From the NCBI GenBank assembly GCA_965240325.2, contig OZ251224.1, positions 3,286,001 to 3,350,000 of the forward strand: a DNA stretch of 64,000 nucleotides, given 5' to 3'. The notes under the pieces were generated by a model. That model had not been told where the DNA came from. It saw only the letters and a program-made list of their open reading frames with translations, and did no database searches. Origin of the DNA: Rebecca billardiae RCC1528. Its lineage: Eukaryota > Haptophyta. Position 1 is the first letter of the stretch, and each line of letters opens with the position of its first letter. Of the stretch, positions 10,569 to 21,758 are shown one piece after another. Made by a program: the position numbers and the translations under genes.

Positions 10569-11696
10569 ATGCAAATCCGTTTGCTACGGTCGGTGGTGTT
10601 CCAGAGCGAGCGATCATCTTTCATCTTTCACGCTCGCGAGCTCGCGGCCAAGGATCGCTTGGCGCTCGAGGACCCACGTCCGGCCTGCATGGCGTCGACG
10701 GTGGCCAATGCGACGGAGGGGCAGCGCGAAGCGGCGTACGACGCGCACCGCACGCACCTGCCGGGTCTGCCGCCGTGGCAGGAACCGCGTCTTCGCGAGT
10801 CGGCGACTGAGGCGACAGCGCGCTATCACCGATCCCAGGGGCGCATTCGCGACGAGCTGAAACGTCGCGCGTGCAAGATCGCCGCACCATCCTTGCCCAT
10901 GGCACGGGCGCTGCGGGACGAGGCCGACGTCGTGAAGCCAGTGGCACATGCGCTGCGCTTCGTGTGCCTGCTCGAGCAGCGCGTGCCCACCGTCGATCGC
11001 GAGTGGCACACGCTCTCGCACTGCGCGCGCGTACACCGCCAACAGCTCCTGATACCGCCGCACGTGCGAGTGCCGGACCTGTCGCGCGGAGCGGCGAGCG
11101 CCGACGAGCGCTTGGACCTGGACGCGCTGTTGCGCAGCGTGGCGGCCGTGCACGACGCCGACGCGACCTTCGCCGAGCCCATCGTGCCCGGAGCGGACAT
11201 TGGCATCCTGGCGACACACGATCTCAGCTGGCGACACGAGGAGATGCTCACGATCTCCTCTGGCGGATTCGTCGGCGGCGAGGCGCTCGACTACGTCATC
11301 GCGGTCGAGATGCGGCACATGCAGCGCGTACGCGAGCTCGCGCGAAGCCACGGGCTGCCCGTCCCGCCCCGCGTGCTGCACGTTCCCTCGTGGGTGTGGA
11401 CCTTGCTCATGGGCGCGGGCGTGTACGCGTGGGAGAAGGTGGCCGACATCTTTGCGCTCTTCGACCTGAACGAGTACGACGTGCTCTCCTTCATCATCAA
11501 CCAGGACGCCAACCACTGGGCGCAGGGGGTCGTCGACTTGCGGCGCGAGATCATCGAGTACCGCGAGCCCCTGGGCGGAGGCGACATGATCGGCTTCGTT
11601 TCGAACGTGCAGCTGCTGCTCGCCGACGCGCAAGAGACAGAGAGACAGAAATCGGTAGGATGCACTGAACATCACACTCCGGCCGCCACAACTTGA
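10569..11696 (+). CDS. Truncated Ulp1/C48-like peptidase, probably transposon-related
   Basis: 375 residues from ATG 10569; ATG 10368 would add 67 Arg-rich residues. An all-helical N-terminal part is followed, from about residue 270, by a segment resembling the Ulp1/SENP cysteine-peptidase core. It has a Trp-rich helix (VPSWVWTLLM), then LSFIINQDANHWAQGVVDL with the histidine of the HW motif, then IIEYREPLGG where family members have YDSL. The Gln and the catalytic Cys-Gly that should follow are absent, because the frame ends about 40 residues later in sequence without similarity. The gene is therefore truncated or continues in an exon I cannot identify. Ulp1-like genes are often cargo of Mutator- or CACTA-type transposons, and the setting is repeat-rich. 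Confidence 0.45.
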   Translation: MQIRLLRSVVFQSERSSFIFHARELAAKDRLALEDPRPACMASTVANATEGQREAAYDAHRTHLPGLPPWQEPRLRESATEATARYHRSQGRIRDELKRRACKIAAPSLPMARALRDEADVVKPVAHALRFVCLLEQRVPTVDREWHTLSHCARVHRQQLLIPPHVRVPDLSRGAASADERLDLDALLRSVAAVHDADATFAEPIVPGADIGILATHDLSWRHEEMLTISSGGFVGGEALDYVIAVEMRHMQRVRELARSHGLPVPPRVLHVPSWVWTLLMGAGVYAWEKVADIFALFDLNEYDVLSFIINQDANHWAQGVVDLRREIIEYREPLGGGDMIGFVSNVQLLLADAQETERQKSVGCTEHHTPAATT

Positions 11697-12149
11697 ACTG
11701 TTTTCGTGTTTAGCTCCAAGGACAAACCGTCACCGTCAGGCGCACACGGGCACGCCGCCGTCGCACGCCAATCAGTTGGCAGTGCGTGCGCGCAGTCGCC
11801 AAGGCTCGGCACGATGACGAGTAGCATCACAGTGGGTGCAGGAATACACGCGCAATCACACTGTCGCTGAGCTCGCACCAGAGTCATCTGTCGCGTTATT
11901 ATTCGTCAGTGAGTCGGGTAGCTCACAATCATCTCGGTATGATGTCGCATTGTTATTCGTAGTCATCCTGCCCGTCAAACCGCTATAAATAAAAGGCGCG
12001 AACCCGCTGGGGAAATATTGCGACAGCACTGGCACGGCCCGCCGACCCCCCCGCCCGCCAGGGCTGAGTTTTAAAATTGTTTAAAGCTGTGTTCACCAGA
12101 ATAATACTCTCAACTCGCTGCGCTCGCAGGCACGAGGGACAGCGGCCGC
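11697..12149. other. Gene-free stretch
   Basis: Lower GC than its surroundings. I see no gene, RNA or repeat; TATAAATAAAAGG occurs near 11982. Confidence 0.4.
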
Positions 12150-12151
12150 TA

Positions 12152-12745
12152 CAGGTGGATACGGGTGATCTGGACAGTGGCCGACCCAACTCACGCGGAG
12201 GCCTCCCTGGGAGCATTGGGGTCGAAGGGGCGCCAGGGACGGACTTCAGGGGGTCCCTGGAGTTCCGCCGCAGCGCGCTTTCTGCGCTGCGGGCCCGTCT
12301 CCGCGCGTGGCGGCCGCAATGGCACTGTCCAATTAGCCCCTGGCACTGGCTGAGGCATGGGAATCGAGCTCAGAGACGCGCGCGCGGAGGAAAAGCGTGT
12401 GCAGCGGCTCGGACGGTTGCTCTGGGACCTACCCACGCCAGCGCAACCGCGCCTTGCCTCGGAGTCCGCCCTTCCTGAGTCCGCGCACGCGCCTTGCGGC
12501 TTGAAACGCTGGCGTTCGCCCTTGTGCGCGGGACTCACGAAACAAGGCGAAGGCGGCGAGAAGCGCGACCTGGCGCGTGCGCAGACGACGTCTCACGACC
12601 AGGTGAGTTCAGCGAACATCGTGCGCCGTCGTGGCGACCCGCCAGTGGGCGCTCGTGCTCGTTCGCCCACGAGCCCTCGCCACGAGGCCCGCCGCCCGCT
12701 GAGTGTCCAGATAGCCCCTGTGTCCAGTTAGCCCGTATCCACCTG
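12152..12745. mobile_element. TA-flanked inverted-repeat element (MITE-like) 1
   Basis: Terminal inverted repeats CAGGTGGATACGGG (left) and its complement (right) bound 594 bp, with the dinucleotide TA on each side (12150-12151 and 12746-12747). A TA duplication is the signature of Tc1/mariner insertions. CTGGACA motifs recur inside both ends. There is no transposase, so the element is non-autonomous. Confidence 0.75.
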
Positions 12746-12754
12746 TACGGACTA

Positions 12755-13364
12755 TGGAGCGCTCGTTGGAACTTGACGCCGGTTTGGCGCCCGCGCGGCG
12801 AGGGCGACGACGGGCGTACACGGGGCCCGCGGCGGCGGGAAGCGCGCGGGCGCGGCCGAGAACGGCACGGTCCGGACGCCTCTCGCCAGCCGCGGACGCG
12901 CACCGCGCCTCCTCCTCGCACGCTGCTAACTTGATCCGGGTTAAACGGTGGTTTTGCTGCCGACCAGCTCAAGTTCCACGGCTGGTCAAGGTTCGGCTTG
13001 CGACCTCGCCGCTGGTGCTACTGTAGCAAGAAGGTACACGAGTTTGTCGAACTCCCACGCACCCGCTCTGCGCTCGTCGACGCCCTCTGAAGGTGACTTG
13101 GGGTGCATGCGGGGCAGTGGAATGCAGTGGTTCGGCGTTGCCTCTCAGTCGTCCAGCGCGCAGGCCATGTGGCGCGGGTGTGGTGCGCGCATGGCCCGGT
13201 GATTCGGTCGCGGCATGTCTGTCTGGGCTGCCCAAGGCCTGCCGCACCGCGAAGCGAGCGCTCAGGAGCGTGTGCCGACCGTGCCAGCCCCGCCGAGATG
13301 GGGCACTTCGCTGGGAAATGCGGTGTCAAGTTCCAAGCCCCGCCAAGTTCCAACGAGCGCTCCA
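12755..13364. mobile_element. TA-flanked inverted-repeat element (MITE-like) 2
   Basis: Terminal inverted repeats TGGAGCGCTCGTTGGAACTT and complement bound 610 bp, flanked by TA at 12753-12754 and 13365-13366. It lies only 7 bp from element 1 yet has different termini, so the two are separate insertions. No coding capacity is visible. Confidence 0.7.
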
Positions 13365-13539
13365 TACCCCATGCCGCTCCGAATTCCTTTCTTGGCGCGA
13401 CGCCACGTGGCGTCGCGCGCGCATGTGATGGCACGGCATACCCCGCAGCGGCCCGAGCCCCGAGTCGAGCCCGTCGGCCGGCGTCGCGCGCTGGGCGCGC
13501 GCGCTTGCCGACGCGAGCTGTGTCCGCGAGACCGCGGTC

Positions 13540-13800
13540 TGGGCCGTGCTTTTGTGCAGCGCCGCGCGTGTGCGTGCTGCTTCAAGGCGCGGAGGAGGCG
13601 AGGAAGAGGAAGGCGCGCGGCGTAGAGAGGGGCACCGTACGGCTCTGCGACGGCTCAAGCCCCGCGCCGCCTCCGCAGCCCGACCCGACGGCCGCAGTAG
13701 CGCACGGCGCGAGCGGCCCGGCCGGCGCCGTGGCCCGGCGCCGGGCGGGCGAGTGCCGCTGGCGAGCGGCGACCTTGAGATGAGTGAGCAGCCTCTGCCG
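13540..13800. repeat. Diverged single arm of the foldback family
   Basis: The stretch runs parallel to the inner arm of the 7.8-kb foldback element (GTGCGTGCTGCTTCAAGGCG, then GGAGGAGGCG), but with many differences and no partner arm nearby. Probably a decayed copy. Confidence 0.45.
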
Positions 13801-13852
13801 CGCCTAACTACTCCGCAAATCCGCGCGACGCCGGCTGACGCATACCGCGAGT

Positions 13853-14095
13853 CGTAATATATTTAACGACGTGGTATGCAACCGGCAAGCGTCAGGCTCA
13901 GAGTGCAGCAGACACAGAATGCGTCCGCGCCTTCCGTCCAGGTCAGACAGTGCGCCACCCGCAGCCCTGCCCCCCTACGGGAGCGGGGCCGGGATGGAGC
14001 ACCGCCTCGGCCTGGGGCGCGCGGTGGCGACGGCAGATGCCGCCGCGGCCGAGCGCCTTCCGGAGCACTTGGGTGAGGGTGAGGTCGTAGTCGAT
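13853..14095 (+). repeat. Dispersed AACGACGTGG repeat, copy 1
   Basis: Starts ATTTAACGACGTGGTATGCA and continues with CAGACAGTGCGCCACCCGCA. About 220 bp recur with few changes at 44417-44640 and in shortened form at 63170-63300. The first 40 bp are shared with another pair of repeats at 53100 and 62905. A GA microsatellite follows. No coding sequence. Confidence 0.8.
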
Positions 14096-14136
14096 GTCGC
14101 CGCCCGCCGACCTAGCGGCTGTAAGCAGCTCCGCGG

Positions 14137-14269
<133 letters not shown>

Positions 14270-14493
14270 ACTGATGATGCACAATATCGCCGTGAGTGGC
14301 GCTACTGCTAATCAGTAATCTGCTTTGCGGCCACGGTGCAGAGTCGCCGCTGAGTCGGTCGCCCCCCGAGCTGCTTATTATTCAGCAGACGGATATATCT
14401 ACTGGGTACGGTCCAAGCAGCGCGCGCCTTCAAGACTCGTGCTTGGCCACGCGTGTCCCACCGAAGGTCCCCGCCTAATCGCCCAGCACATCG

Positions 14494-17400
14494 TCACGCG
14501 CTCAGCTGATGCGCCTCGTCCTCCTCCTCCTCGCCGCCACCCGGCTCAACACGCAGTCGTGGTACCGCGGGGCGCGCAGGTGACGATGGACGCCAGTCCT
14601 GTGCTCGCGCGTGCGACACGGACCGCGGTCCCACCGGGTCGCGCATCGAGCGCAGACCGGCACGCCTGCTGGGGCTTGCGCTCGGCGCGCTCGTCAGGTG
14701 GAGAGCCTGGGAGCTCTGGCTGCGCGCGCGCGCGGACTGCGAGTGCTCCGCATCAGAGCTGCCAACCACCGCGTCGGCGATGCGCGCCGTCGCGCCCTCC
14801 AGTGCCGCGAGTCGCCTCGTGATGCGCATCCGCCACCGGTCGTCCGCATCGGCGTCCACAATGCGCTCGAGCATGAAGTCAAGCGCTGCCTCGATCATCT
14901 GCTCACGCCACTCGGCCGAGCCCGCCGCGTGACGGCCGTGACGGCCGATCGCGCGCGACCCGCCGCCCGTCACCCCACGCGGGCCCTCCGTGCCCGCGCC
15001 AACAGCCACTGCGCGGGCGGTGGCAGTGTCACTCTCGCTCGGCGCGCGCGCGGAGGACAGCGCGTCCTCAGACGCGCGAGCGCTCTCGCGCAAGTCGTGC
15101 TTGGGTGCCCCGCTTCCGCCTCGGTCGCCCGCGTCGGCGTCGGCGTCCGTGTTCTCGCGTGCGCCCATGCCCGAGCGTGCTCCGCTCTCGTCGCGCGCGG
15201 CGGCTCGGCTGCCGCCGCCCTTGCGCGCCAGCGCGAGCAGCCGCGACGCTGAGCTGTGGGACTCCGTGTGTGCGGGGTTGTGACGGGCGCTGCCGCTGCG
15301 GCCGTGGGCGCGCGCGCGGCGCTGCCGCCGCCGCCGCCGCCAGCGCAGGAGCGCGAGCACCGCGCGACTCGGGATGCCAAGCAGGTTGAGCGGCGGCGGC
15401 GCGGGCGGCAGCCGCGCCGCCGCCTGGATCAGCTTCGCCTGCACGAACTTGGCGTGCACGTCGAGCTGGTCGTGGATCGTGTCGAAGGTCTTGGACATCG
15501 TCGCGATCACCACGTTGAGGAGCAGCACGATCATCACGAGGGCGAAGACCATCATCACCGTCCACGCGAGCCAGCCCACGTGCGACTGGCGCAGGCAGTC
15601 GTACCGCGCGTCCGCGCCGCCGAACGTCACCTCCATCAGCACGACGAACGCCAGGCCGAGCGAGCCGCCAAACTCCGCGTGCAGCTCCGCCTGCGCATCC
15701 GGGTCGCCGGCGGTTGAGCAGCCCGCGCCGTCCGCGCCGAGCGTCGCCTCCTTCAGAAGCACGTGGAGCGCCGCGCCGAAGGCGGCCAGCAGCGGCAGCA
15801 TGAGGCACACGATGCGTGCAACGTCCTGGAGCATTCGGAACACCTGCGCGCGCGCGGGACACCGGGGGCGGCGGCGCGCGCCTCCCGCGGCGTGAGCGGT
15901 GCGTGGCGCGCGGCGCCGCGCACCGCGCACTGCTCACGCGAGGGGTTGGGAGAGCTGGTGGCGGATTAAAGTCGCCTCCGAACGGCGCGCGCCGCGCGCT
16001 GCGCGGCGCGGCGCGCGCCGCGGGCGATGCGCGCGGCGCGCGCGCTCGCCATGAGCAGGAAGGGCCCGAGCGCCGACGAGAGGTAGAGCACGCGCATCTG
16101 CCGGATGACGAGGCCGAGCAGTGCGACGGCCATGAGCTGCGTCGCGAGCGGCGCCTCGGTCGCGTCGAGCTCCGGCTCGGCGCGCGCGCCCGCCGAGTAG
16201 GCCGCGCCGCGCGCGATTCGCATCGCCAGCGCGACCGCACACAGCACCAGGCCACCCATCTCGAACCCGTTGAAGTCGTCGGCGAGCCACGCGCCCGCGC
16301 CGCCGCGCAGCAGCTCCTCCAGCTCGACGACCAGCGCGCCGATCGCGTTGAGCAGCGCGAGCCACTCCACCGCCAGCTGCCGGTCGTCCGCCAGCGCCTC
16401 GAGACTCAGCGAGTGGTCGCCTTCGCCCGCGCCCTCGCCCCGCCTCTGCTCCGTAACCTCGCGAGCGCCCGCGCGCGACGCGTCGGCGGCCGGCCGGATG
16501 GGGCGCAGCGAGACGCACGCCGCGACGAGCGCCGCGCCCATCAGCCAGTGCCCGAGGAGCTTCACGATCGGCGAGTCGAGCAGCACCGCCGACGCGCCGT
16601 ACGAGAAGGTGCGCGTGCCGCGCCCCGCGCGCTGCTTGAGCACGCCCGCTCGGAACGTGATCACGAGCCGAGCGGACAGAGTCCGGATCAAGTCCGGGAA
16701 GAAGACGATGGGGAGGGCGATGAGCGGCTGGAGGGCGAGGACGAGGGCGGGCGAGGCGAGGAGGAGGAGCCACGCCTTGCGCGGCGACGTGTACTCGCGC
16801 AGCATGAAGACCATCCTCCGCAGCTCCAGCGCCGCCTGCAGCGCGCTCCCGCCAAGCGCTCGCGCGTGCGCCGCCTGCACCGGAGGATACGACAAGATCA
16901 GCGTGCACCCGCCCTGCGCCGCGCGCTCGAGCAGCGGCCGCTGAGACTCCCAGCCCTCGCGCGCGGCGGCGCCGTCTCCGCCGCCGCCGCTCCCGCCGCC
17001 GCCGCCGCCGCCAGCCGCGGCCGCGCGCCCGCGGCCGCCGCCCGCCGGCGCGGGCGCGGCGAAGGCCAGCTCGGCCGAGCAAATGGCGAGCTCGAGCAGC
17101 CGCGCCGCGTGCCTGCAGCCGTCCTCCGCCGCCTGGCCGGCCTGCTCGCGCAGCCGCGGCGCGAGGGCGGCGCACGCGATCGAGCTCTCCAGCGCGAGGT
17201 GCGCGCCGCCCGTGTGCGCCACGCTGAACGCCACCACCAGCGCCGCCGTCTCCAGCTGCTCATCGCCGTCCAGAGCGCAGATCCACTGCGCGACGTCGGC
17301 GCCCGCGCCGCGCACGGCGCTGTCGCCTCGCGTGTCCAGCACGCTCGAGCGCAGGGCCGAGGCGCCGCGCAGCCCGCGCATCGCGAGGCTGGTCGGAAGC

Positions 17401-19304
17401 ATCGCGCCGAGCGCCGAGAGCGCCGGGCCTCCGCCGCCGAGCAGCGCGCCCGACCCATCGCCGCCGCCGCCGCCGCCGCCGCCGGCGGCGGCCGCGCGCG
17501 TCGCCGCGCGCAGCACGCGCGCGCGGTGCGTGTCCGCGTCGAAAGCGTCGGTATCTGACGTGAGCAGCATTCTGCATCTGGGCGCGATCTCGAGGATGAG
17601 CAGCGCGCCGCGCACGACGCGGGCGAAGCTCGGCCGGTTGCCCGCGAGCGTCAGCCGCTTGAGCGCGCCGTTCTCGCGCAGCGCCAGCGCGAACTCCGCA
17701 CCGGACTTTGCGGAGAGCCGGTTGTGGTCGAGGTGGAGCTCGGTAAGCGTGTCGTTGGCGCGGAGCGCGCTCGCGATCGCCACGCCCGACGCGTCGGCGA
17801 GCTGCGCGCTGGCGAGGTACAGCGTGTGCAGCGAGCGGTTGGCGGCGAGCGCGCCCCCGAGCGCCACGCCCGCCCGGTCGGAGAGCAGCGTCGCCGAGAG
17901 CCCGAGCGTCTGCAGCGAGTCGCGCTCGAGCGCGCACGCCGCGAGCGCCTCGGCCGTCAAGTCTGTGAGCGCGTGATTGGACGAGAGGTAGAGCACCGCG
18001 AGCGTGCCCGACGCGCGCGCGGCGGCGGCGAGCGCCTCGCCGCCGAGGTCGGTGAGCTCGTTCCCGTCGAGCCCAAGCGACGCGAGCACCACCGCGCCGC
18101 GCTCGATCGCGTCGGCGAAGCGCTCGGCGCTCACATCTGTGAGGTCGTTCGAGTTGAGTCGCAGCTCGCGCAGCGCGCTGCGCGGCGCGCCCGCGAGCGC
18201 GTCGGCGAGCGCGACGCCCGTCTGGTCGGTGAGGCTGTTCGTGCTGAGGCCGAGCGCGGTGAGCCGCTCGTTCCGCGCGAGCGACGCCGCGAGCGCCCGG
18301 CCGGACACGTCGGTCAGCCGGTTCGATGAGAGCCGGATCTCGCGCAGCGCGCGGCTCGCCTCGAGCGCGCCCGCGAGCGCCAGCCCGGCGCTGTCGGTCA
18401 GCACGTTGTTCGAGAGGTAGATCACCTCGAGGGTGTGGCTGCGTGCGATGGCGTGCGCGAGGGCCTGCCCGGCGCCGTCGCCGAGCTGGTTGCCCCCGAG
18501 GAACAGCATCCGCAGCCCGCACGACGGCATCGCCAGCAGCTCGGCGAACGCCACCCCCACCGAGTCTGGAAGGCCGCAGTCGTTCAGCCGGAGCTCGCGC
18601 ACGCTCGCGTTCTCGCGGAGAGCGCGCGCGAGCGCGAGGCCGCCGGACTCGCGCATCGGGTTCACGGAGAGGCCGAGCGAGGTGAGCGTGCGGTTGTGCG
18701 CACGCAGCATGCTCCCCATCGCCACGCCCACGCTGTCGAAGCTGCGCGTGCTGCCGGTCGCGCCGCTGATGCGCAGCTCAGCGAGCGTCGTGTTGCGCAC
18801 GAGCGCGTCGGCGATGGCCTTGCCCGAGCGCTCGGTGAAGACGTTGCCGCTGAGCCACAGCGAGCGCAGCGTCGCGTTTCGACCCTCGAGCGCGCGCGCG
18901 ATCGCCTGCCCCGTCCCGTCAGACAGCTTGTTCGCCACGACAGACAGCTTCTCGACAGAGGGGTTCGCTTCGAGAGCTTCGCCCAGCCGTCGGCCCGAGC
19001 GGTCGGTGAGCTCGTTGTTGTCGAGGATGAGCGAGCGGAGCACGCGTGTCCTGCGCACGAGCTCGGCGAGAACCAACCCATGCGAGTCGGTCAGCCGGCG
19101 ATTGTCGAGCTCGAGCTCAGGCGCGTCGAGCAGCTCACGCACGTCCATGCGAAGCCTGGCGGCGAGCTCGTGCGCGTGGGGCAGATCATCCTCGCGGAGC
19201 GCCTCCTGCGAATGCATGCGCCCGGCTGGCGCGCGTGGGCCACCTCTGATCGCGGCGGCGACGGCCACGTCATCCAGTGCAACTGCGCGCTCCGCCGCCG
19301 CCAT
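14494..19304 (-). CDS. LRR-TRP-like ion channel fusion (2 exons)
   Basis: Exon 1 is 19304-16050 and exon 2 is 15843-14494, giving 1534 residues. Residues ~60-580 hold about 18 leucine-rich repeats of the ribonuclease-inhibitor/NLRC3 type, each ~28 residues (LxxLxLxxNxLTDxSGxALAxAL). After a Gly/Ala linker comes a region with hydrophobic helices (from ~770) that reads as S1-S4. Exon 2 starts VFRMLQDVARIV and supplies an S5 helix, a pore loop (SLGLAFVVLMEVTFGGAD) and an S6 helix ending LLLNVVIATMSKTFD, the typical end of S6 in TRP channels. A Ser/Arg-rich cytosolic tail follows. A cation channel with an LRR sensor or scaffold is the natural reading. The intron (15844-16049) has a GC donor (ATG|GCGAGC) and a GCGCAG acceptor. 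This join gives GPFLLM-VFRML in the order TRP proteins show, whereas reading on instead meets a stop. ATG 19304 is 46 bp from a foldback element. Confidence 0.75.
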
Positions 19305-19350
19305 CGTCCGAGCATAGCAGCAGCTTCGTCCATTGGAAGGTTTTCGCAGC

Positions 19351-20488
19351 CAAGGGCGGTTCCTAAGGGCTGTCAACTCCCAGTGGCGGCGGTGGCAGAG
19401 GTTGGTCGCCGCTTCGCTGCTGCGCGGCCTCGCTCCAGCGACTACTGTAACTCTCGTGGGCGCCCGCCCTGGGGGGCGAGTGGGGCGCGCACGGCGCGAG
19501 CTCCTGTGGCCGTGTACGCGCGCGCGGAGGCGGCGCGCGTGGCTGGGCAGGTGCTAAGGAGTGTATGTCGCCCTCCCACGCCGCGCGCCTTGCTCGCCGC
19601 CGCTTTCGCCGCGCCTCAGGCCAGCGCGCACGCGTGCGCCGCCTCCAGAGCCAGCCTCGGGCAATCGGCAGCCGCCCGCGCATGTGTGATGCGCGGTCTG
19701 GTCGGCGCGAGTCGGTCGGGGCCATCGGGCGAGGCTCGCATACTATAGACGCGCGCCATGCTGCCTCGCGCCGCCGCGCGTGGGTTGTCATGGGTCGACA
19801 CGCAAGCATCTTAGGTCTGACACGAACTGCAGCACGAATGCGAAAATGCTCATGTTTGGACGCTCATGGAGACGCTGGAGAGCACAATAGACGCGCGCAG
19901 GCGATGAAGAGCGGGGCAATGCACTCATAGGACGCCGTACACGCGCCCAATGCGGCCGCCTATCACGCGCATGTGCGCTCACTGTCACGTATTCGAGCTC
20001 ATTTCTGCTTGTCGTGCATTCATCGATCAGCTTCCTTCAACAGCTTCACGGGATGGGACCGGGCCCATGCGCGGCGGCGCGAGGCAGCATGGCGCGCGTC
20101 TATAGTATGCGAGCCTCGCCCGATGGCCCCGACCGACTCGCGCCGACCACACCGCGCACCACACATGCGCGGGCGGCTGCCGATTGCCCGAGGCTGGCTC
20201 TGGAGGCGGCGCACGCGTGCGCGCTGGCCTGAGGCGCGGCGAAAGCGGCGGCGAGCAAGGCGCGCGGCGTGGGAGGGCGACATACACTCCTTAGCACCTG
20301 CCCAGCCACGCGCGCCGCCTCCGCGCGCGCGTACACGGCCACAGGAGCTCGCGCCGTGCGCGCCCCACTCGCCCCCCAGGGCGGGCGCCCACGAGAGTTA
20401 GTCGCTGGAGCGAGGCCGCGCAGCGACGAAGCGGCGACCAACCTCTGCCACCGCCGCCACTGGGAGTTGACAGCCCTTACCGCCCTTG
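19351..20488. mobile_element. Foldback element 3 (CAAGGGCGGT termini)
   Basis: This 1138-bp element has inverted arms of about 420-440 bp (19351-19788 and 20066-20488) around a core of about 280 bp. Its ends read CAAGGGCGGT, followed by AAGGGCTGTCAACTCCCAGT. A 7-bp duplication, TCGCAGC, flanks it at 19344-19350 and 20489-20495. The termini resemble those of the elements at 7.8 and 31.6 kb (CAAGGGYRGTAAGG), but the arms differ, so this is a related subfamily. It fills the space between two divergent genes, 46 bp from one start codon and 66 bp from the other. Confidence 0.9.
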
Positions 20489-20554
20489 TCGCAGCGGTCG
20501 CTCATCGGGCGGAGCTTTCAGCGTGCTTGCGCTCCCGCCTCCCGGCCGAGATCG

Positions 20555-21403
20555 ATGGCCGCACATTTGGAACATAACGGGCGGGCCGGTCCGCCCATGG
20601 TCGGGCGGCCGAGTCCCCCCAAGGTCTTCTCTGTCTGCCCGAACTGCGACAAGGAGGTGCCCACCTCGAACCTACCGGTCCACGCCGCGCACTGCGGCCG
20701 CCACTTCTTCCGCTGCAAGGCGTGCGACGTGCTCCTTCCAGCCCACGAGAAGGAGGCGCATCTCGCCGAGGCAGTGCAGACACCAGCAGCGCTGCTCGCG
20801 TCACTTGGGCGTGGAGACACGAGCGCTGTGAGGCGAGCATTGGCTCACGGCGCGCCTCTCGAGCCGAGCCTGGCCCTCGAGGCGGCGGGGAGTGGAGACG
20901 CGTCACTCGTTGAGTGCGCGATCGCTCGTGATGGTGACGCGGTCGCGCGCTTGCGAGATGCGGCGACGGGCATCACCATGCTCCACCGGGCGGCGCGAAG
21001 TGGGAGCGTCGTGGTCGCGGAGGTGCTCTTGAGCCACGGCGCAGACCCTCTGGCCACGACCACGATGGGAGACTCGCCGCTCCAGGTCTCCCACGGCGAT
21101 GCTATGAAGCTCCTTCTCGTGGCCCATGGCGCGCAGATTGAGCGCTTGCCATTGGGGGCGGTGCGGCGCGCGGAGGATGCCCCGCCGATGCAGCACCAAG
21201 GCGTGCTCACGCAGCCGGCGCTCTTGCGCAGAAGCTCGTCGCACAGGCGAGGACTCGTCGAGAGCATGCGCAGCACGGTGGAGGCAGTCAGGCAGGATGC
21301 TGTCTCACCCCTCGGGCCTCCTGCTCGGAGTCTGACAACTACTCGGACAATGTCAGCGGCTGGACCATTGCCTGGCACGTTGCAGTCTGCTCGACGACGG
21401 TAA
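20555..21403 (+). CDS. Zinc-finger and ankyrin-repeat protein
   Basis: 282 residues from ATG 20555. An N-terminal zinc-binding pair follows a TRAF/XAF1-like spacing. CPNCDKEVPTSNLPVHAAHC (~27-46) is followed by a second finger, CKACDVLLPAHEKEAH. After this come two to three ankyrin-type units (about 60-190), the clearest being GITMLHRAARSGSVVVAEVL with the SHGADPL turn. The C-terminal ~90 residues are basic and Ser-rich. No enzymatic motif is present, so a scaffold or adaptor role is the best guess. It is divergent from the LRR-TRP-like gene, with foldback element 3 in between. The next gene converges on it. Confidence 0.65.
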   Translation: MAAHLEHNGRAGPPMVGRPSPPKVFSVCPNCDKEVPTSNLPVHAAHCGRHFFRCKACDVLLPAHEKEAHLAEAVQTPAALLASLGRGDTSAVRRALAHGAPLEPSLALEAAGSGDASLVECAIARDGDAVARLRDAATGITMLHRAARSGSVVVAEVLLSHGADPLATTTMGDSPLQVSHGDAMKLLLVAHGAQIERLPLGAVRRAEDAPPMQHQGVLTQPALLRRSSSHRRGLVESMRSTVEAVRQDAVSPLGPPARSLTTTRTMSAAGPLPGTLQSARRR

Positions 21404-21758
21404 TGATTCTCACTACAGCAGTCGTCGTCATACTTAGCCGGATCGCGCGCGTGAAACGCGCGGCGGCGTATTTATTATTGCGGGCTGTGCAGTGATCGAC
21501 ATACTACCCGAAGTGTGCACGTTAAAACATAGTAAACTGTAGTAGTACTATACAGCTTTCTCGCCAGCCGAGTCCGGCGAGTGCCGAGTCCCGGCCGGCT
21601 CCCGAGTCCCGGCGCTCCCGCGTCAGTCGCGGCGTCAGCTCCGCACTCCGCAGCTGACGTTCGTATCACGGACGCACGTAAACGTTCGAGCGGCTGACCG
21701 GCCACCGTCAGCCAGCGTTATATTGTTCCGCGTCCAGCGTCGGTTGCGCCGGCGGTCG
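21404..21758. other. Convergent intergenic stretch
   Basis: This lies between two gene 3' ends. It contains a copy of the GTTAAAACATAGTAAACTGT fragment at about 21520-21545 and no gene. Confidence 0.5.

Noticed and set aside
16000-17560. Long frames in other registers within the LRR-TRP-like gene
   Set aside because: They are Arg/Ala-rich shadows. The chosen frame carries the leucine-rich repeats and membrane helices.
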